Made by a program: the position numbers and the translations under genes. The notes below the pieces were generated by a model. That model was not told the DNA's origin. It searched no databases and saw only the letters and a list, made by a program, of their open reading frames with translations. Positions 1 through 12,118 of a stretch of 64,000 nt of DNA are shown piece by piece. The DNA lies in assembly GCA_036571765.1 (NCBI GenBank), contig BROE01000017.1:4182793-4246792 (forward strand). Reading direction: 5' to 3'. The stretch's first letter is position 1. Each line of letters begins with the position of its first letter. This DNA is from Plecoglossus altivelis. Lineage: Eukaryota > Chordata > Actinopteri > Osmeriformes > Plecoglossidae.

Positions 1-2934
1 TCCTCCTCGTTACCCCACAGTAACACAGACTTTGAGTGGGTGTGAGGCCTTTTTCAAACAGGTTTTACAGTTTATCCAAAAACAACAAACAGAAAAGCTC
101 CTTTTTTTTCTAACTAGATACCGTGTGTTAGGGTGGGTAGGTAGAGGCTAGCTGTTGGGGAGCTAAGAGTTAAACGATCAGCTCAATCTAACATACTGGT
201 TTGTATAAATGGAAGACAGTAATAACGTGTTTGATAAATCGGGGACTAATACATCGAGACGAGTGTTTCCCCCTCCCCACTTACTAATTACAGAGCGGTG
301 CCCACTACATACATATCCACACAATACATTTTGTAGCTTTGGGTGCCATGGTATCACCACCACTGCAATTTAATTAAGTTAATAACATTTGCCAGATTAC
401 TCTATCAACAAGATCTAACTCTGATTAGTAATTGTTATCCGTGTTCTGTGTTTTTATTGCTGATGGTTGAGAGTAAGGCTTTTAATTAAAAACTGCCTTT
501 TTTTTTGTGGGGGGGGGGGGGCGGGGGGGCCTGGATAGCGTGTTTAAAAATTCAAGATCTAATATGTTTGTGTTATCATTTTGGGCCATTTAAACATATT
601 CAGAGCATGTACTACAAGGCACATTGGACATACATCTGGAGAAGATCAACTCTCCTCTGTCATATTGCCATTAGGGAAAAGACAAGTTAGCAATACAATT
701 ACACTTGAATGTGAAGGTGATTTTCGTGGCATTACAAATAAGCTGCTTACATGAATTCTATTTGAAAAGCCATGGTTTTAGTCCTTCATTTCAAATCAAG
801 TATTTGGCCTTTATTTCTCTTTTTTTCTTCTTCCCAGAGCCAACTCTCACTTCACGGAAACCAATTAAACTCCACACACTCTTCCAAACACAAGACTTAA
901 AACGATTTCATTAAAATATCAAGCGGTCGGGGGAAAAAGTGCACAAGGCACCCTGTTATTTTAAAAGGGATGGACTGAAACACAAAGAGCAGTTGACAAA
1001 GTTCGACTAATGAGAATGTTCCAAATGAACAGAATCAATACTTTTTATGCATCCACAGAAGGCATATACGTTGTCAGGAGACGTATCCGATACTTTACAA
1101 GTATTGAGAGTTATAGTTACTATGACAACTACGAATGCGTTTACCTTGATAGTCATCACATAATCCATATAGTCTGTGTATAATCCATCCATTGAAGACT
1201 GCGATAAGGACAGTAGTATTGCGATCCACTAGTCAAACACACTAACATACTTGCAATGTGATTTTACGTGGATATTGAGTCTGAAAAAACACACTCTGGG
1301 AGAGAAAATGTTGAACTTTCTTTAAGAGAAGAACACAAGGTAAATTAAAAGCCTCTTCACACACATGCACCGTGGTGTTAATCGTTTAGGAGCTTCTGTC
1401 ACACTGCTGCCACAGGAGCCCTTGGCACAGTATCTGGTGTTAATGGTGTGTCATCAGTCCTCATTTGTTGAGCACTAAAGATTTTCCACTGGTAAGTCTG
1501 ATCGTAAAAGAACATTTTTATTTTTCTTCAAAAGAAATTACTCAAGGATTTGTCTTTTGATTACTCACGAGTTTTGGCACATTTTTTATTGAATGTTTAA
1601 CAGTCTCACAAAACACCTAGACGTTCTTTTTAAACTAGGCTACAGGGTAATTAGTTGGTGAATTCTTATGATCTTTTTTACCTCATCGCCACCGAGTATC
1701 ATTCTTCACAATATATGTTAGCTTTCAACCATGCACTAAATCACTAACACCCCTTTCCCTAGACTTCCACGTTCAAATTCCATCTATACTAAAATCGATG
1801 AAATTCCATTTCAACCACTGAGTCTGTGCAATGAAATAGGAATTTATATAAACAGCTGGACTAGATGCCTTGGTTTCAGATAATCAGGCGATCTGGTCTT
1901 GATGGTGAATGGGCACACTAAGGGGCAGGAAATTACTGTTTACTCTGGGGCCTATTGTCTAATGCCACCTGCCACTGGGACAACTGTGGACTCGGATGCA
2001 TGTGCACATTCTGCTAATCTGGGCAATATGTCTGCCTAAGACTGCAGCATGGTACTAACACAACTAATCCCAACACATATTTATAAAAGGACAGAATTAA
2101 AGAATGGTGGAGTGAGTGTTGCCCACAGCCAGGTTCCAAAAATAAAATATTTTCTTCAGCGTAAACATCTTGTTTTCATACCAGCAATTCCACAACCCAG
2201 CTAATCATTTTCTGGTCGAGGCCATCGGGGAGACAGCTCGTTCGTTTTCAAATAGACAGTAAGCAATAACCACTCATTGCTTGATAAACACTGCTACCTC
2301 ACATTGATATAAATGTTCATACAATATGGGCAACGATCCAAAATGAGTAAAGATGCGATCTGCGTGCGATGTTTTGCATGGTGATAACAGCAGATATTTA
2401 AAAACACCTCTCTATGGACACGAACTAGTTTCAACCTCATGCACCTGATTCTGCATCAGAAGGTTCATCTATGACGTTTTGCGTCATTTTTGGCCATTCA
2501 TTCAGAAACATTTCCGGTTACAATGTTTACGTTTTTGAATGGTTATGATTCACCATAGTCAAATGAATCGATTCACTTACTGAATCATTATGTTCACCCC
2601 ATTTTCCTTGCTTGAATATACCAATAACCACTTTCTACGGTCATATACTTTAACTGGAAGAGGTTGTGGTCAAATAATATTATTTTGTTTCAAACGAATA
2701 ACGTACACGGTCTGTGTAAGCAAATAAAGGGTTACGTGTTCTTGGGATTCAAACATAACGACTTATTCTTTTCGGTGAACCGATTTCTGAAGATTCGTTG
2801 CCGAACAGGACGTCGCGTCACCAAACAGATAACGTGGCTAGTTAGCTACCCAAGCGTTTCCACTTGCTAGCACTGCCTTTAGAAATCAGGGGGCAAAATG
2901 TCCAGTTAGATTTACGTATCGAGTTTCCTACTCT
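1..2934. other. Intergenic DNA upstream of uprt
   Basis: I see no supported gene here. Open frames are short (under 70 codons), lack plausible splice context and match no family I recognise. A T/G-rich homopolymer run lies at about 497-537. The last 100 bases are probably the uprt 5' UTR and core promoter; they include GCTAG/TTAGC motifs at about 2837-2870, like those in intron 1. Confidence 0.6.
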
Positions 2935-5900
2935 ATGGATAAACATCCGTATTTTGACAACAGCTTAGGAACCGAAATCAGAATGCCTTGTCACAACCAA
3001 CAACAGCTGAACAACAATGAAAGCCAAGACCACGCGGCTATGAATAGCACCAAGCAAGTTCGATTCGCTAGTTGTGGCAATACTGTGTTGTCAGTCTCGA
3101 ACAGAGATGCAGAAGTCCCAGAAACGCGTGAAACTGCGTTTAAGAGTGACATTCAAAGGCAGATTGGACTGCAACTAAAATTGCTTCCACTGAATGACCA
3201 AATTCGTGAATTACAGACCATCATAAGAGACAAGTGAGTCATCATTCAATCGCTAGCTTGCTAGCTAGTCCAAAATACTGTAGTAATCTGCAGTTACGTG
3301 AATTAACTATCTATAGCCACAGAATTAACGACCTAACTTAATCTACGTAGTGGACCGACAATATGCATGCTTAGGATAGCGGACAATAAGTAAATGCGGT
3401 GGTCATAATATCAGGGAATTGATCATTAAACTATTTATAACGTCACTTTGTAGTACAAGGACTTATATGGCGCATGGGTTCCTTTGTAGATAACATCATC
3501 TATCTACCAGCTGTGGGGGTCGAAGAAAGCCTAGCAACAACTAGTTATAATTCTCGCAGTCATATCAGTCTTATCAGTAAAAGCTGCAATATCTACAAAA
3601 GTGAACGTTAGATTTAGCGCCGTCTAACTAACCTTACACTTCCCTCTCGTTTACAGGTCAACTAGTAGAGGAGATTTTGTATTTTGTGCGGATAGATTGG
3701 TAAGCAATTGTCCTCAACAGGATATATTGTCCTCTGCACAATTGGCTAATTCTTTGTCTGTATCAAGTGGCCATATCAATCATTTCACTCTAACGAGAAA
3801 TTGCTATTTTTTTGCTCCCCCAGATAAGACTAGTAGTTGAAGAGGGACTCAATCAACTGCCATATAGCGAGTGTACTGTAACCACACCTACTGGTTAGAC
3901 AAGTGCAATTTTCATATTTTCATCAAAGATAGAATTTGAGCTTGTCAATGAAACTCTCCCTCTCTTCCCTAAGGGCATAAATACGAGGGCGTGAAGTTTG
4001 AGAAAGGCAACTGTGGCGTGAGCATAATGAGAAGCGGTAAGGCACACACTGCACGTTATCAAAAGGGGAAAAACAGCACCGGAATACGAAAGGCTTGGCC
4101 GCGATTCGATCACGAGTCAGCTTTCAGGTACGCGTTGGCGAGTCGGCATCTGTTTTTGCTGTGTTGTCTGCAGGGGAGGCTATGGAGCAGGGCCTAAGAG
4201 ACTGCTGCAGGTCCATCCGCATCGGAAAGATCCTCATCCAGAGTGACGAGGACACGCAGAAGGCCAAAGTCTACTACGCCAAGTTTCCTCCCGACATCAA
4301 CAGGAGGAAAGTCCTCCTTATGTATCCTATCTTGAGTGAGTATGCGCCCATCCTGAGTGAGCGTGCGCCCATCCTGAGTGAGCGTGCGCCCATCCTGAGT
4401 GAGCGTGCGCCCATCCTGAGTGAGCGTGCGCCCATCCTGAGGGAGCGTGCGCCCATCCTGAGGGAGCGTGCGCCCATCCTGAGGGAGCGTGCGCCCATCC
4501 TGAGTGAGCGTGCGCCCATCCTGAGTGAGCGTGCGCCCATCCTGAGTGAGCGTGCGCCCATCCTGAGTGAGCGTGCGCCCATCCTGAGTGAGCGTGCGCC
4601 CATCCTGAGTGAGCGTGCGCCCGTCCTGAGTGAGCGTGCGCCCGTCCTGAGTGAGCGTGCGCCCATCCTGAGTGAGCGTGCGCCCATCCTGAGTGAGCGT
4701 GGGCCCATCCTGAGTGAGCGTGCGCCCATCCTGAGTGAGCGTGCGCCCGTCCTGAGTGAGCGTGCGCCCATCCTGAGTGAGCGTGCGCCCATCCTGAGTG
4801 AGCGTGCGCCCGTCCTGAGTGAGCGTGCGCCCATCCTGAGTGAGCGTGCGCCCATCCTGAGTGAGCGTGCGCCCGTCCTGAGTGAGCGTGCGCCCATCCT
4901 GAGTGAGCGTGCGCCCATCCTGAGTGAGCGTGCGCCCATCCTGAGTGAGCGTGCGCCCATCCTGAGTGAGCGTGCGCCCGTCCTGAGTGAGCGTGCGCCC
5001 GTCCTGAGTGAGCGTGCGCCCGTCCTGAGTGAGCGTGCGCCCGTCCTGAGTGAGCGTGCGCCCGTCCTGAGGGAGCGTGCGCCCGTCCTGAAGTGAGCGT
5101 GCGCCCGTCCTGAGTGAGCGTGCGCCCGTCCTGAGTGAGCGTGCGCCCGTCCTGAGTGAGCGTGCGCCCGTCCTGAGTGAGCGTGCGCCCATCCTGAGTG
5201 AGCGTGCGCCCATCCTGAGTGAGCGTGCGCCCATCCTGAGTGAGCGTGCGCCCATCCTGAGTGAGCGTGCGCCCATCCTGAGGGAGCGTGCGCCCATCCT
5301 GAGGGAGCGTGCGCCCATCCTGAGTGAGCGTGCGCCCATCCTGAGGGAGCGTGCGCCCATCCTGAGTGAGCGTGCGCCCATCCTGAGTGAGCGTGCGCCC
5401 ATCCTGAGTGAGCGTGCGCCCATCCTGAGTGAGTATGCACTCAAGAGCACTCCACACGCCCGAGGGAATTATAGCGCAGAGCTGGTCAAATAGTCGTGCT
5501 GATGGAAAGGGCGGCTTGGCTGTGAGTGCGGTGGGTCTGTAGAAAGACAAGTGGGCATCTGTGTGACGGGGAAACCACAGCGTTGTAGGTGACCTGTTTC
5601 AAAGAAGATCTTCAACAAAGATAGTGCCCAGATTAGCGTGATTTCACCTCAGAAGGGAAAACGTCTCGACATATGAACAGGATCATCCTTATACAATCTT
5701 GTGTCTGTGTCTTGTCTCCCCCCCCCCCCCCACCAGGCACAGGTAACACAGTGATAGAGGCTGTGCGAGTCCTTACAGAACACGGCCTGCAGGCCAAACA
5801 CATCATCCTCCTCAGCCTCTTCTCCACACCTCATGGTAGGTCCAACTGCTCAAATCATCTGACATCTTCACAGCGAGGCCCTAAAGCGAGCGTCGTTTCC

Positions 5901-6073
5901 CCTTGTCCCCTGACCTAACGCGACCACGTGTCTGGCCTAACCGTTGTCGCTGTCGTCTCACTAAAGGTGCCAAGTCGATCGTGGAGGAGTTCCCAGACAT
6001 CACCATACTGACCACGGAGGTGCACCCTGTGGCCCCTACACACTTTGGCCAACGCTACTTTGGCACAGACTAA
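2935..6073 (+). CDS. uprt: Uracil phosphoribosyltransferase homolog (UPRT), 7 exons, 280 aa
   Basis: This is a cytosolic pyrimidine-salvage-type phosphoribosyltransferase fold. The human protein is, as I recall, reported to lack clear UPRTase activity, so the catalytic role is uncertain. Exons are 2935-3233, 3657-3699, 3824-3893, 3974-4036, 4174-4335, 5737-5835 and 5967-6073, adding to 843 bp in frame. Exon 1 gives a variable, Asn/Gln-rich N-terminus ending IRELQTIIRDK. Exons 2-4 carry SRGDF, RLVVEEGLNQLPY and KYEGVKFEKGNCGVSIMRSG. Exon 5 carries AMEQGLRDCCRSIRIGKILI. The PRPP-loop equivalent, YPILSTGNT, is split across the exon 5/6 junction. The C-terminus is EVHPVAPTHFGQRYFGTD. The first ATG in the exon is taken as start. 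Intron 5 (4336-5736) is filled by a 21-bp minisatellite derived from its own donor. A polyadenylation signal follows at 6358. The gene points toward zdhhc15, tail to tail. Confidence 0.95.
3245..3275. other. GCTAGC-motif cluster in uprt intron 1
   Basis: Overlapping GCTAGC and CTAGCTAG motifs sit just downstream of the uprt exon 1 donor. Similar clusters occur in the first introns of rb1, rrm1 and rnf121. Function is unknown. Confidence 0.6.
4326..5440 (+). repeat. 21-bp minisatellite built on the uprt intron-5 splice donor
   Basis: About 53 head-to-tail copies of the unit GTGAGCGTGCGCCCATCCTGA, with A/G and T/G variants and a single-base insertion near 5092. The exon ends at 4335 with CCTATCTTGA followed by GTGAGTATGC. 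Each repeat reproduces this junction as CCCATCCTGA followed by GTGAGCGTGC, so every copy holds a consensus 5' splice site. The variant GTGAGTATGC survives only in the first and last copies, which marks the ancestral edges. Because 21 is a multiple of three and no frame has a stop, long false reading frames run through it on both strands. Confidence 0.95.
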
Positions 6074-6357
6074 ACCAGCTCCACCGCGGGCCGTTCAGGA
6101 CGCACGCGGACGAGAACCAAGCATCAAATGGCGTACCAGTGTTTTATCCTGAAGAAGACTCCCAGCTGTGCAGCCTTAACCTGTCCTCCTCAGTTGTGAC
6201 ACAAAGCAGATATTTCCCTGGGAAAACTAAGAAGCACATTCCATGCAGGTCTTGTAGAAGTGTAGTGAGCTTGCATGTACTGCTTGCCAGTTTATTTATT
6301 GAGGTACAGTACTTAGATATATATGAATTGCCAACGAGGAAACCTAAAAACAAATTA

Positions 6358-6363
6358 AATAAA
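6358..6363 (+). terminator. Polyadenylation signal of uprt
   Basis: AATAAA lies 285 bases after the uprt stop codon in an AT-rich stretch followed by a T-rich run. Confidence 0.6.
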
Positions 6364-7893
6364 TTGTATTGTTTTTTTCCAACATCGTCTTGTTTTTAAT
6401 GGTGCAAACAACAGAAAAAACGCAAAGGGAACATGTTAAATACACTGGCTGAAGCCTTTGAAATATTATTTTGCCGTGTTCGCGTCGTCATTCACGTTTG
6501 AGGGCAGACCGCCTGTGACTTGAAAGTTGAAACCGTGAGCCTTCTGAAGGCGCGGCACAATGACGGCGCTTGTTTTCTGGTGGTGCACGGCGTGGGAGGT
6601 GGCCACGGCGGTCGATGAGGGTGCCAGATCTAGACGGGGTTGCACAATCACGTCAGCAGGCTGAGGTGGATAACGGGTTTTGTTCTTTCACGCTGGATAT
6701 GTGACGTCGTAGGAACACGGGCGCACTCCGTCTTACAGGTTCATTGTGTTGACTTGAAAACGCATGTGCAGGTACAGGTACTCACCTGAATGAACCAAGT
6801 TCAGCACTGGGTATGTGATGGTGGCTCTGTTACTGTTGTCGTCTGGCAGGTGCCTCTGTAGACCTATGCAACAGTCTATTAGATTCAGTCTTAGCATCGC
6901 AAACAACAGAGGACAACATGTTACCCAAACTCGGCTCAAATGTGGTCAAAAATGCATAATTTTGGGGGGGGGGGATTTCTACCCATTGTTAAAGAAAGGA
7001 CTGTTACCCCTCTAGTCCACTAGGTGGCAGTATAACTATGTGACCTTTAAATGCAGAATAAACACACACAAAAACTAATTAGGATTCATTAACGGGCAAA
7101 AATAGACTCAACGTCAATAGCACAGGCAGAGAATGTAGAGAAGAAAACCACATCACAGCAGCTGGTCCAGTAATCACACAAGATTTGCAAAGAGCAAAAG
7201 TTGAACTGTTACATATGTCGGGAATCCATCAGCAAAAATGTACACAAGTGCATAAAAACAACCGCTTGAGATGTGGCACAAACGATAACCAATAAATAGA
7301 TCTGCAAGTTCGACCATGTGGAGCCTACCTACGCAACACCTTGTGAGACCGTGTGTGCAGTAGCTACCTGACACCAGGAAGTCATGCACTTTAGTTGATG
7401 AATTAGACATAACAGACATGGTGGTTTCCCAAAACAAGGGATCCAATTCTACCCAAGGGGTACAAAAGTGTGTTGATGTATTAGACAGCTCTTAAATCCA
7501 CCCCGGTTGCTTTCAACTAGGAGAAAGAAAAGACAATCAATTTCCCCACCGCACAGAAGTCAATTTCCTTCACGCTTCACTCCATAGGGGGACTGTGTAC
7601 AGTGCTGTATAGGCCTATGCAGCCAATCACAGGCATACGATCGCCAGCTAGCTATATGATCCTCAAGGGAGCCAGGAACCACCAAGGCCCCTTCCCTGTC
7701 AGAAAAGCTACGGCTTTGCTCCAAGACATCCATCTACAATGATTGCTTTGGATTGGCTTCTGTAACTGCGAAGGGGCTTTTTTCCTCTCTCTCTCCTCGT
7801 TTCTAATGACCATAGTAGCACCTTAGTTTCCCCCTGACCAGACGGGATCAGCTTACCCTCGCACTCCACACCAGATCCTGCCTCCCTCCAAAC
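6364..7893. other. Tail-to-tail spacer of uprt and zdhhc15
   Basis: No gene is supported here. The region should contain the missing last coding exon and 3' UTR of zdhhc15 on the minus strand, but I could not place that exon. A G-run lies at about 6962-6973, and a GCTAGC motif near 7646. Confidence 0.5.
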
Positions 7894-10800
7894 CTCATTA
7901 GCTAATAAGGAGTTCTGATCCTCACTCTCCCTCCTCAGGGGGAAGATTTGACCGTCCCCTTTGCTGGGAATGAAAGGGCAAACAAACACACGAAAAAATC
8001 TGTAGAAACACACCAAAGTCTCTGGCAATGTATCAGCTCGACTGACAAACTTGCAACCAATATGGCCGGGATGGGATTCCAAACCCTTTCAAGCCTACCT
8101 GGAGAACACGGGTAGGAGCCAAAGTCTTTTTTCATCCCCAAACACCTCGAGGAAATTCTCTCGTGTGCCTACATCAAAGCCACTTCTGTCTGGACCATGA
8201 GGGAAGAAGGGAGCTGAGAGGGCCTCTGAAAGGAGGGGAGGGAAGGGGAGGGGAGGAGAAGAGGAGGGGAGAGAAGAGGAGGGGAGGGGAAGAGAAGAGG
8301 AGGGGAGGGGAAGGGAAGAGGAGGGGAGGGAAGAGAAGAGAAGGGGAAGAGGAGGGGAGGGGGGAAGAGAGGAGGGAAGAGAAGAGGGGAGAGGAGGGTT
8401 GAACGGGGGGGCGTCAGTGTTCAATGTGTTCTGTAGCCCTGTGGTGTCCATAACTTGGAAAAACCCTCACATAGCGTGATACTGACCCAGGGTCGACCTG
8501 TTCCTTACCACCAGCCAGCAGTGGAACCCAAAGAGGAACGATAGGGTCACAAAGAACATGAGGGACACCAGCATGAGGAACAGAACGTGCAGTTTAGCGG
8601 GGCAGTTGGGGAGCTCCCCCTGCGGAAGAGAACGGAGGGGGGGGGGGGGGGGGGCTGCGTGAGGACCACGAAAACTTGGCGGCTGACTTTGGATTCGCCT
8701 GGAGACGCTACCCCCGCCTTCAGCACTCACCACCCAGTACTTGACGGAATACGAAGCCGTCGTCGCGGCGATGAAGAAGCAGTAGAGCAAGGAATAGACG
8801 AGGAACAGCAGGAAGAACTTGTAGTTGGAAAATCCCACGCAGTTGTTTAACCTGCGAGCAACAGCCGAGACGGAAATGACAAAGTCGCCCTGGTGATCAA
8901 CAGATTTTCTCCTGGTAATTCAGGTCGTGTTTGTTCAGTGACACGCTCTCTAGTCGGGTAATTCTCATTACCATGGACAATGATGATCCATTTTCCGGAC
9001 GCACCTGCACAGGGGGGGGGGGGGGGGGGAGACAAAAACAAAAAAAAATCAACCACATCACGAGCAGTCAGGCTCGTGATTATGGAGATTATATTTCCCA
9101 AACTCTCATCGTGCAGATAGCGATTGGGAGACAAATCATTAGCTTCCTGTTTCAGTGCTGGCCCCTTTTCCAGAATCTCTTGTTGACAGACACGGATAAA
9201 TGTTGTGGGCGGTCACTTCCGTGGTACCTTCTCATTAGCACTCGGTGCTGAGGCACGGTAACACATACACACACAAATATCCCCTTACCGGCTCCCTATG
9301 TAAGAGGAGGGCCATCTGAAAAAGAGAGTGCCAACAAACTGGGGGACAACCGACTTACATTTCACAGGCTGAGCAGTGGTGGCAGCGGTCTGGCTTAATC
9401 ACCTGGCAGCGATGGCAGAACCTGATAGCTGGGGACACAGCGAGCGGTCAGTGGCCAGCAAGGGGCTATTCGATTCCACATCCTACATTCACACATCTAA
9501 CCGCCCCCCCAACCCCCCCGGTGTAGAATAAAGGTGCAACCCCCTGATCCCCCCTGAGATGATGCTGGGAGACCCAGGTCGCTAATGTCAGCACGCCGTC
9601 TGGACGCTCTGAGGCCGACGACTTTGTAAACGTGGGGTTCGTTAGCGAAGGAGGTTCTTTGCCGACTCCTTCGTCCCAGTCGGCGGCCATGTTGGCGGCT
9701 GATGTCACGCCGTGCTCCATTTAAGTAACAGAGCCCTTTAAAATAGGAGTAAGAAGGAGGTATGCCAACTGGACCCTGTTAGGACACTCTTTGGACCCAA
9801 AAAAGGGTTGGAGCACTTAGAAGCTGTTGATATAGCAGCCCGTGAGGCCCAAAGCAGGAGAGGTGTCAGGACATGGATACAGACTGGAGCTTGAGTTACT
9901 TGCGAGGGGATTAGCAGGAGAGATTTGCTGGTCGTTAACTCTCACCGCTCAACACGGGCGACACCTAGGCACCTGTGACCCTTTGAGGTCTGGAACAGGC
10001 CTGGCGCCTGTTCGACCCATTCACGGCATGTGGTTCTGGGGAGTGTACCTCCGGATGCTGTGCGGCAGAAGACTGGAAGGTTCCGTGAGATCTCCATTAG
10101 TATTTGCTGTTGGCCCTCCGACCTCTCCTCTATGTCATACCTCTGTCTGTCTGAGTGGGAGAGATGAAACTGGAGGTACAGACACCAGAAAACACAGATT
10201 TGTCATTAAAGGATATACACACGTATTTACTATGTACAATCCAAAAAAGGATCTATACATATATTTGAAGATGTGCAATCCAAATGGACATGTTATGTCT
10301 AAGTTACTTCATTTGTAAACCAGTAAGGGTAAGTACACCGATGTCATTAATGAACATGGCAATTCTGTCACTATTACTGTTTTAGAAGGCGGGTATGGCG
10401 GTGTAAACATGGTTCTCCCGTAAGCCCACACGAACATCCCAAAACAGACATGGAACATCAGAAGGTTCGCCACTGCAAAAAAGGTTCCAGGAGTCAGATC
10501 ATTGAAGACGATCAAGATGTTTTAGGTTACTGTGCTATTCGCTTTGTGAGATATTCTCAACTACACAAAGACACAAACCGAAAATGGGACACAAACACAG
10601 TTCATAACTGAAAACGATTCTGATGATCAAAGTTGTGATTGAGTGCATTGATTGATAGCAACGGCCCGTTACCTTTTTCCGAGGTATTGTTGAGAGTGAC
10701 TGCAAGTGCAAGCAACCAAGAAAGATATAATATAAGTTCGGCATTATTTTAAAACATAAAATCAAGGCAAACAACTGAAACAGATGAATTAAAACACATT

Positions 10801-11034
10801 TATGGCACCTCAACTGAATAAACAACTGTAAAAAAACTACTAACAACAACTTAATTGATGGATTAGACGTTATCAATGAACACAAGTCGTTTAATAGACT
10901 ACTGGAGGCTACTTACAAAAACAAAGTTGAACAACGTAGGCATAATACGACCATATGACAACCGAAGTAACGATGAGGACTGGAATCCAGAAGACGATCC
11001 GAAAACAACTCCTGAACGTCCCTGATGGAATCAT
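7894..11034 (-). CDS. zdhhc15: DHHC palmitoyltransferase ZDHHC15, 10 exons found, 3' end missing
   Basis: A Golgi-type protein S-acyltransferase that palmitoylates membrane-associated proteins. Exons in order are 10917-11034, 10673-10699, 10378-10472, 10049-10169, 9359-9428, 8972-9004, 8731-8851, 8487-8619, 8099-8225 and 7894-7963, giving 305 codons in phase. Residues from about 13 form TM1 (IPVLIVTSVVIWSYYAYVV); TM2 is in exon 3. The cysteine-rich domain begins AIRFCHRCQVIKPDRCHHC. A 33-bp exon encodes the catalytic MDHHCPW core, followed by LNNCVGFSNYKFF, where the usual Val after Trp is Leu. TM3 and TM4 are in exons 7 and 8. The tail includes GFDVGTRENFLEVFGDEKRLW and LLANE. The last donor (GAG, then gtttgg) is weak. 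If it is not used, the frame runs on to a stop at 7708 with unrelated sequence. The paralog ZDHHC2 is the main alternative, but uprt as neighbour favours ZDHHC15. Confidence 0.88.
8229..8397. repeat. Purine/pyrimidine mirror-like tract (GGGGA-rich)
   Basis: About 170 bases are almost pure purine on the plus strand, made of GGGGAGGGA/AGAAGAGG variants. On the minus strand this is an unusually long pyrimidine tract ending only a few bases before the zdhhc15 exon 9 acceptor at 8226. Confidence 0.9.
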
Positions 11035-12118
11035 TGTCGCCGCGCCACTCCAGTCACCGCGTCCCCCGATTCATGATACAAACTCGCCGCTCCATGACAT
11101 TAGACCCGAAGTCACTTTACTTTCCCGAATAAGCTCAGGTCAACTACTAAGACAGCTTTAAAGTAAGACAGAGGAACGAACTGTCAAAAGCAAACAGTCA
11201 ACGAATAAAGAAACGTGTATCCAGCGTCCCCTTGTGGTTGTGAAACGCGCTTGTCGCGATTAATACTTTCACTTTTTCCAAGTAGGTACCACTGCAGTTT
11301 AGGTCATAGATAGCTACCAATTACACTTTATTTGAATGGTTAATTCCAAACTATTTCAACAATTACCTTTTACTAAACATAATAAAAGGGTCATTCATAT
11401 ATAGTAATATAAAGTGCTACCATATCCCTTTGGGAAAATATACTATAGGTCATATTTTTTTACATTTCACTGTTCTGTTACTATCGGTAATGTACTGTTC
11501 ATTTGGAAAAAAGAAAGTACAGTAACGTTTGTTACTGTTGAGTGTATTTCCCCCTTTAATTCTTGTGGAGTGTGTTACAGGTTGTAAAGTCATGTAATTC
11601 AGTGTTGAATTTCCTTGAAGGTGCAATGATCCTCTGTAGTAATCAAACAAAAAGCGGTTTGTAAAATGGAGTCGTTACTGTTTTAGCGACAAGAACAGAC
11701 GATGTGTTCTCATGCTGCATTATGTAGACTACTTGATATCGAAAACCAAAGTCTAAACAATGATTCTTGTATAAAACGCCCTCAAAACTAAGGTCACTCT
11801 TAAAATATGGTAGTACTGTCTCCAATTACAAGGAAAAAAAATTAAAAGATTTCTGTTAAACTCTCCACACCAAACAATGAAGAGAACGTCTTCTCCATAT
11901 TAACACACCACTTCTCAATGAGTAGTGTTTATATATAAAAACCAGCACATCTATAACTACTCAAAAAAAAGCAAATGTACAAAAAATAAAATACAAATAA
12001 AGTAAAAAATAAAATAAAAATAAAAAAGGTTATTCCATTCACTAGTAGGCAAGGAAGTGTAGAATGGCAGCTATTGGCTGGATCCACACCAGCGCAGTGT
12101 CGAGTCCTTCAGTAGAAT
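11035..12118. other. Spacer between zdhhc15 promoter and rb1 3' end
   Basis: No coding signal. Both flanking genes run on the minus strand, so this holds the zdhhc15 5' flank and the rb1 3' UTR. A/T-rich runs of AAATAAA-like repeats lie at 11960-12030. A minus-strand AATAAA (plus TTTATT) at about 11327 could be the rb1 polyadenylation signal. Confidence 0.45.

Noticed and set aside
4095..5550. Several long repetitive reading frames (333-418 codons) on both strands
   Set aside because: They are products of the 21-bp minisatellite, which has no stop in most frames. Only 4174-4335 is a real exon of uprt.
7708..7893. Read-through tail of zdhhc15 after LLANE to the stop at 7708
   Set aside because: The extra 62 residues do not resemble the family C-terminus. 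I prefer an unseen last exon, although the donor is weak.
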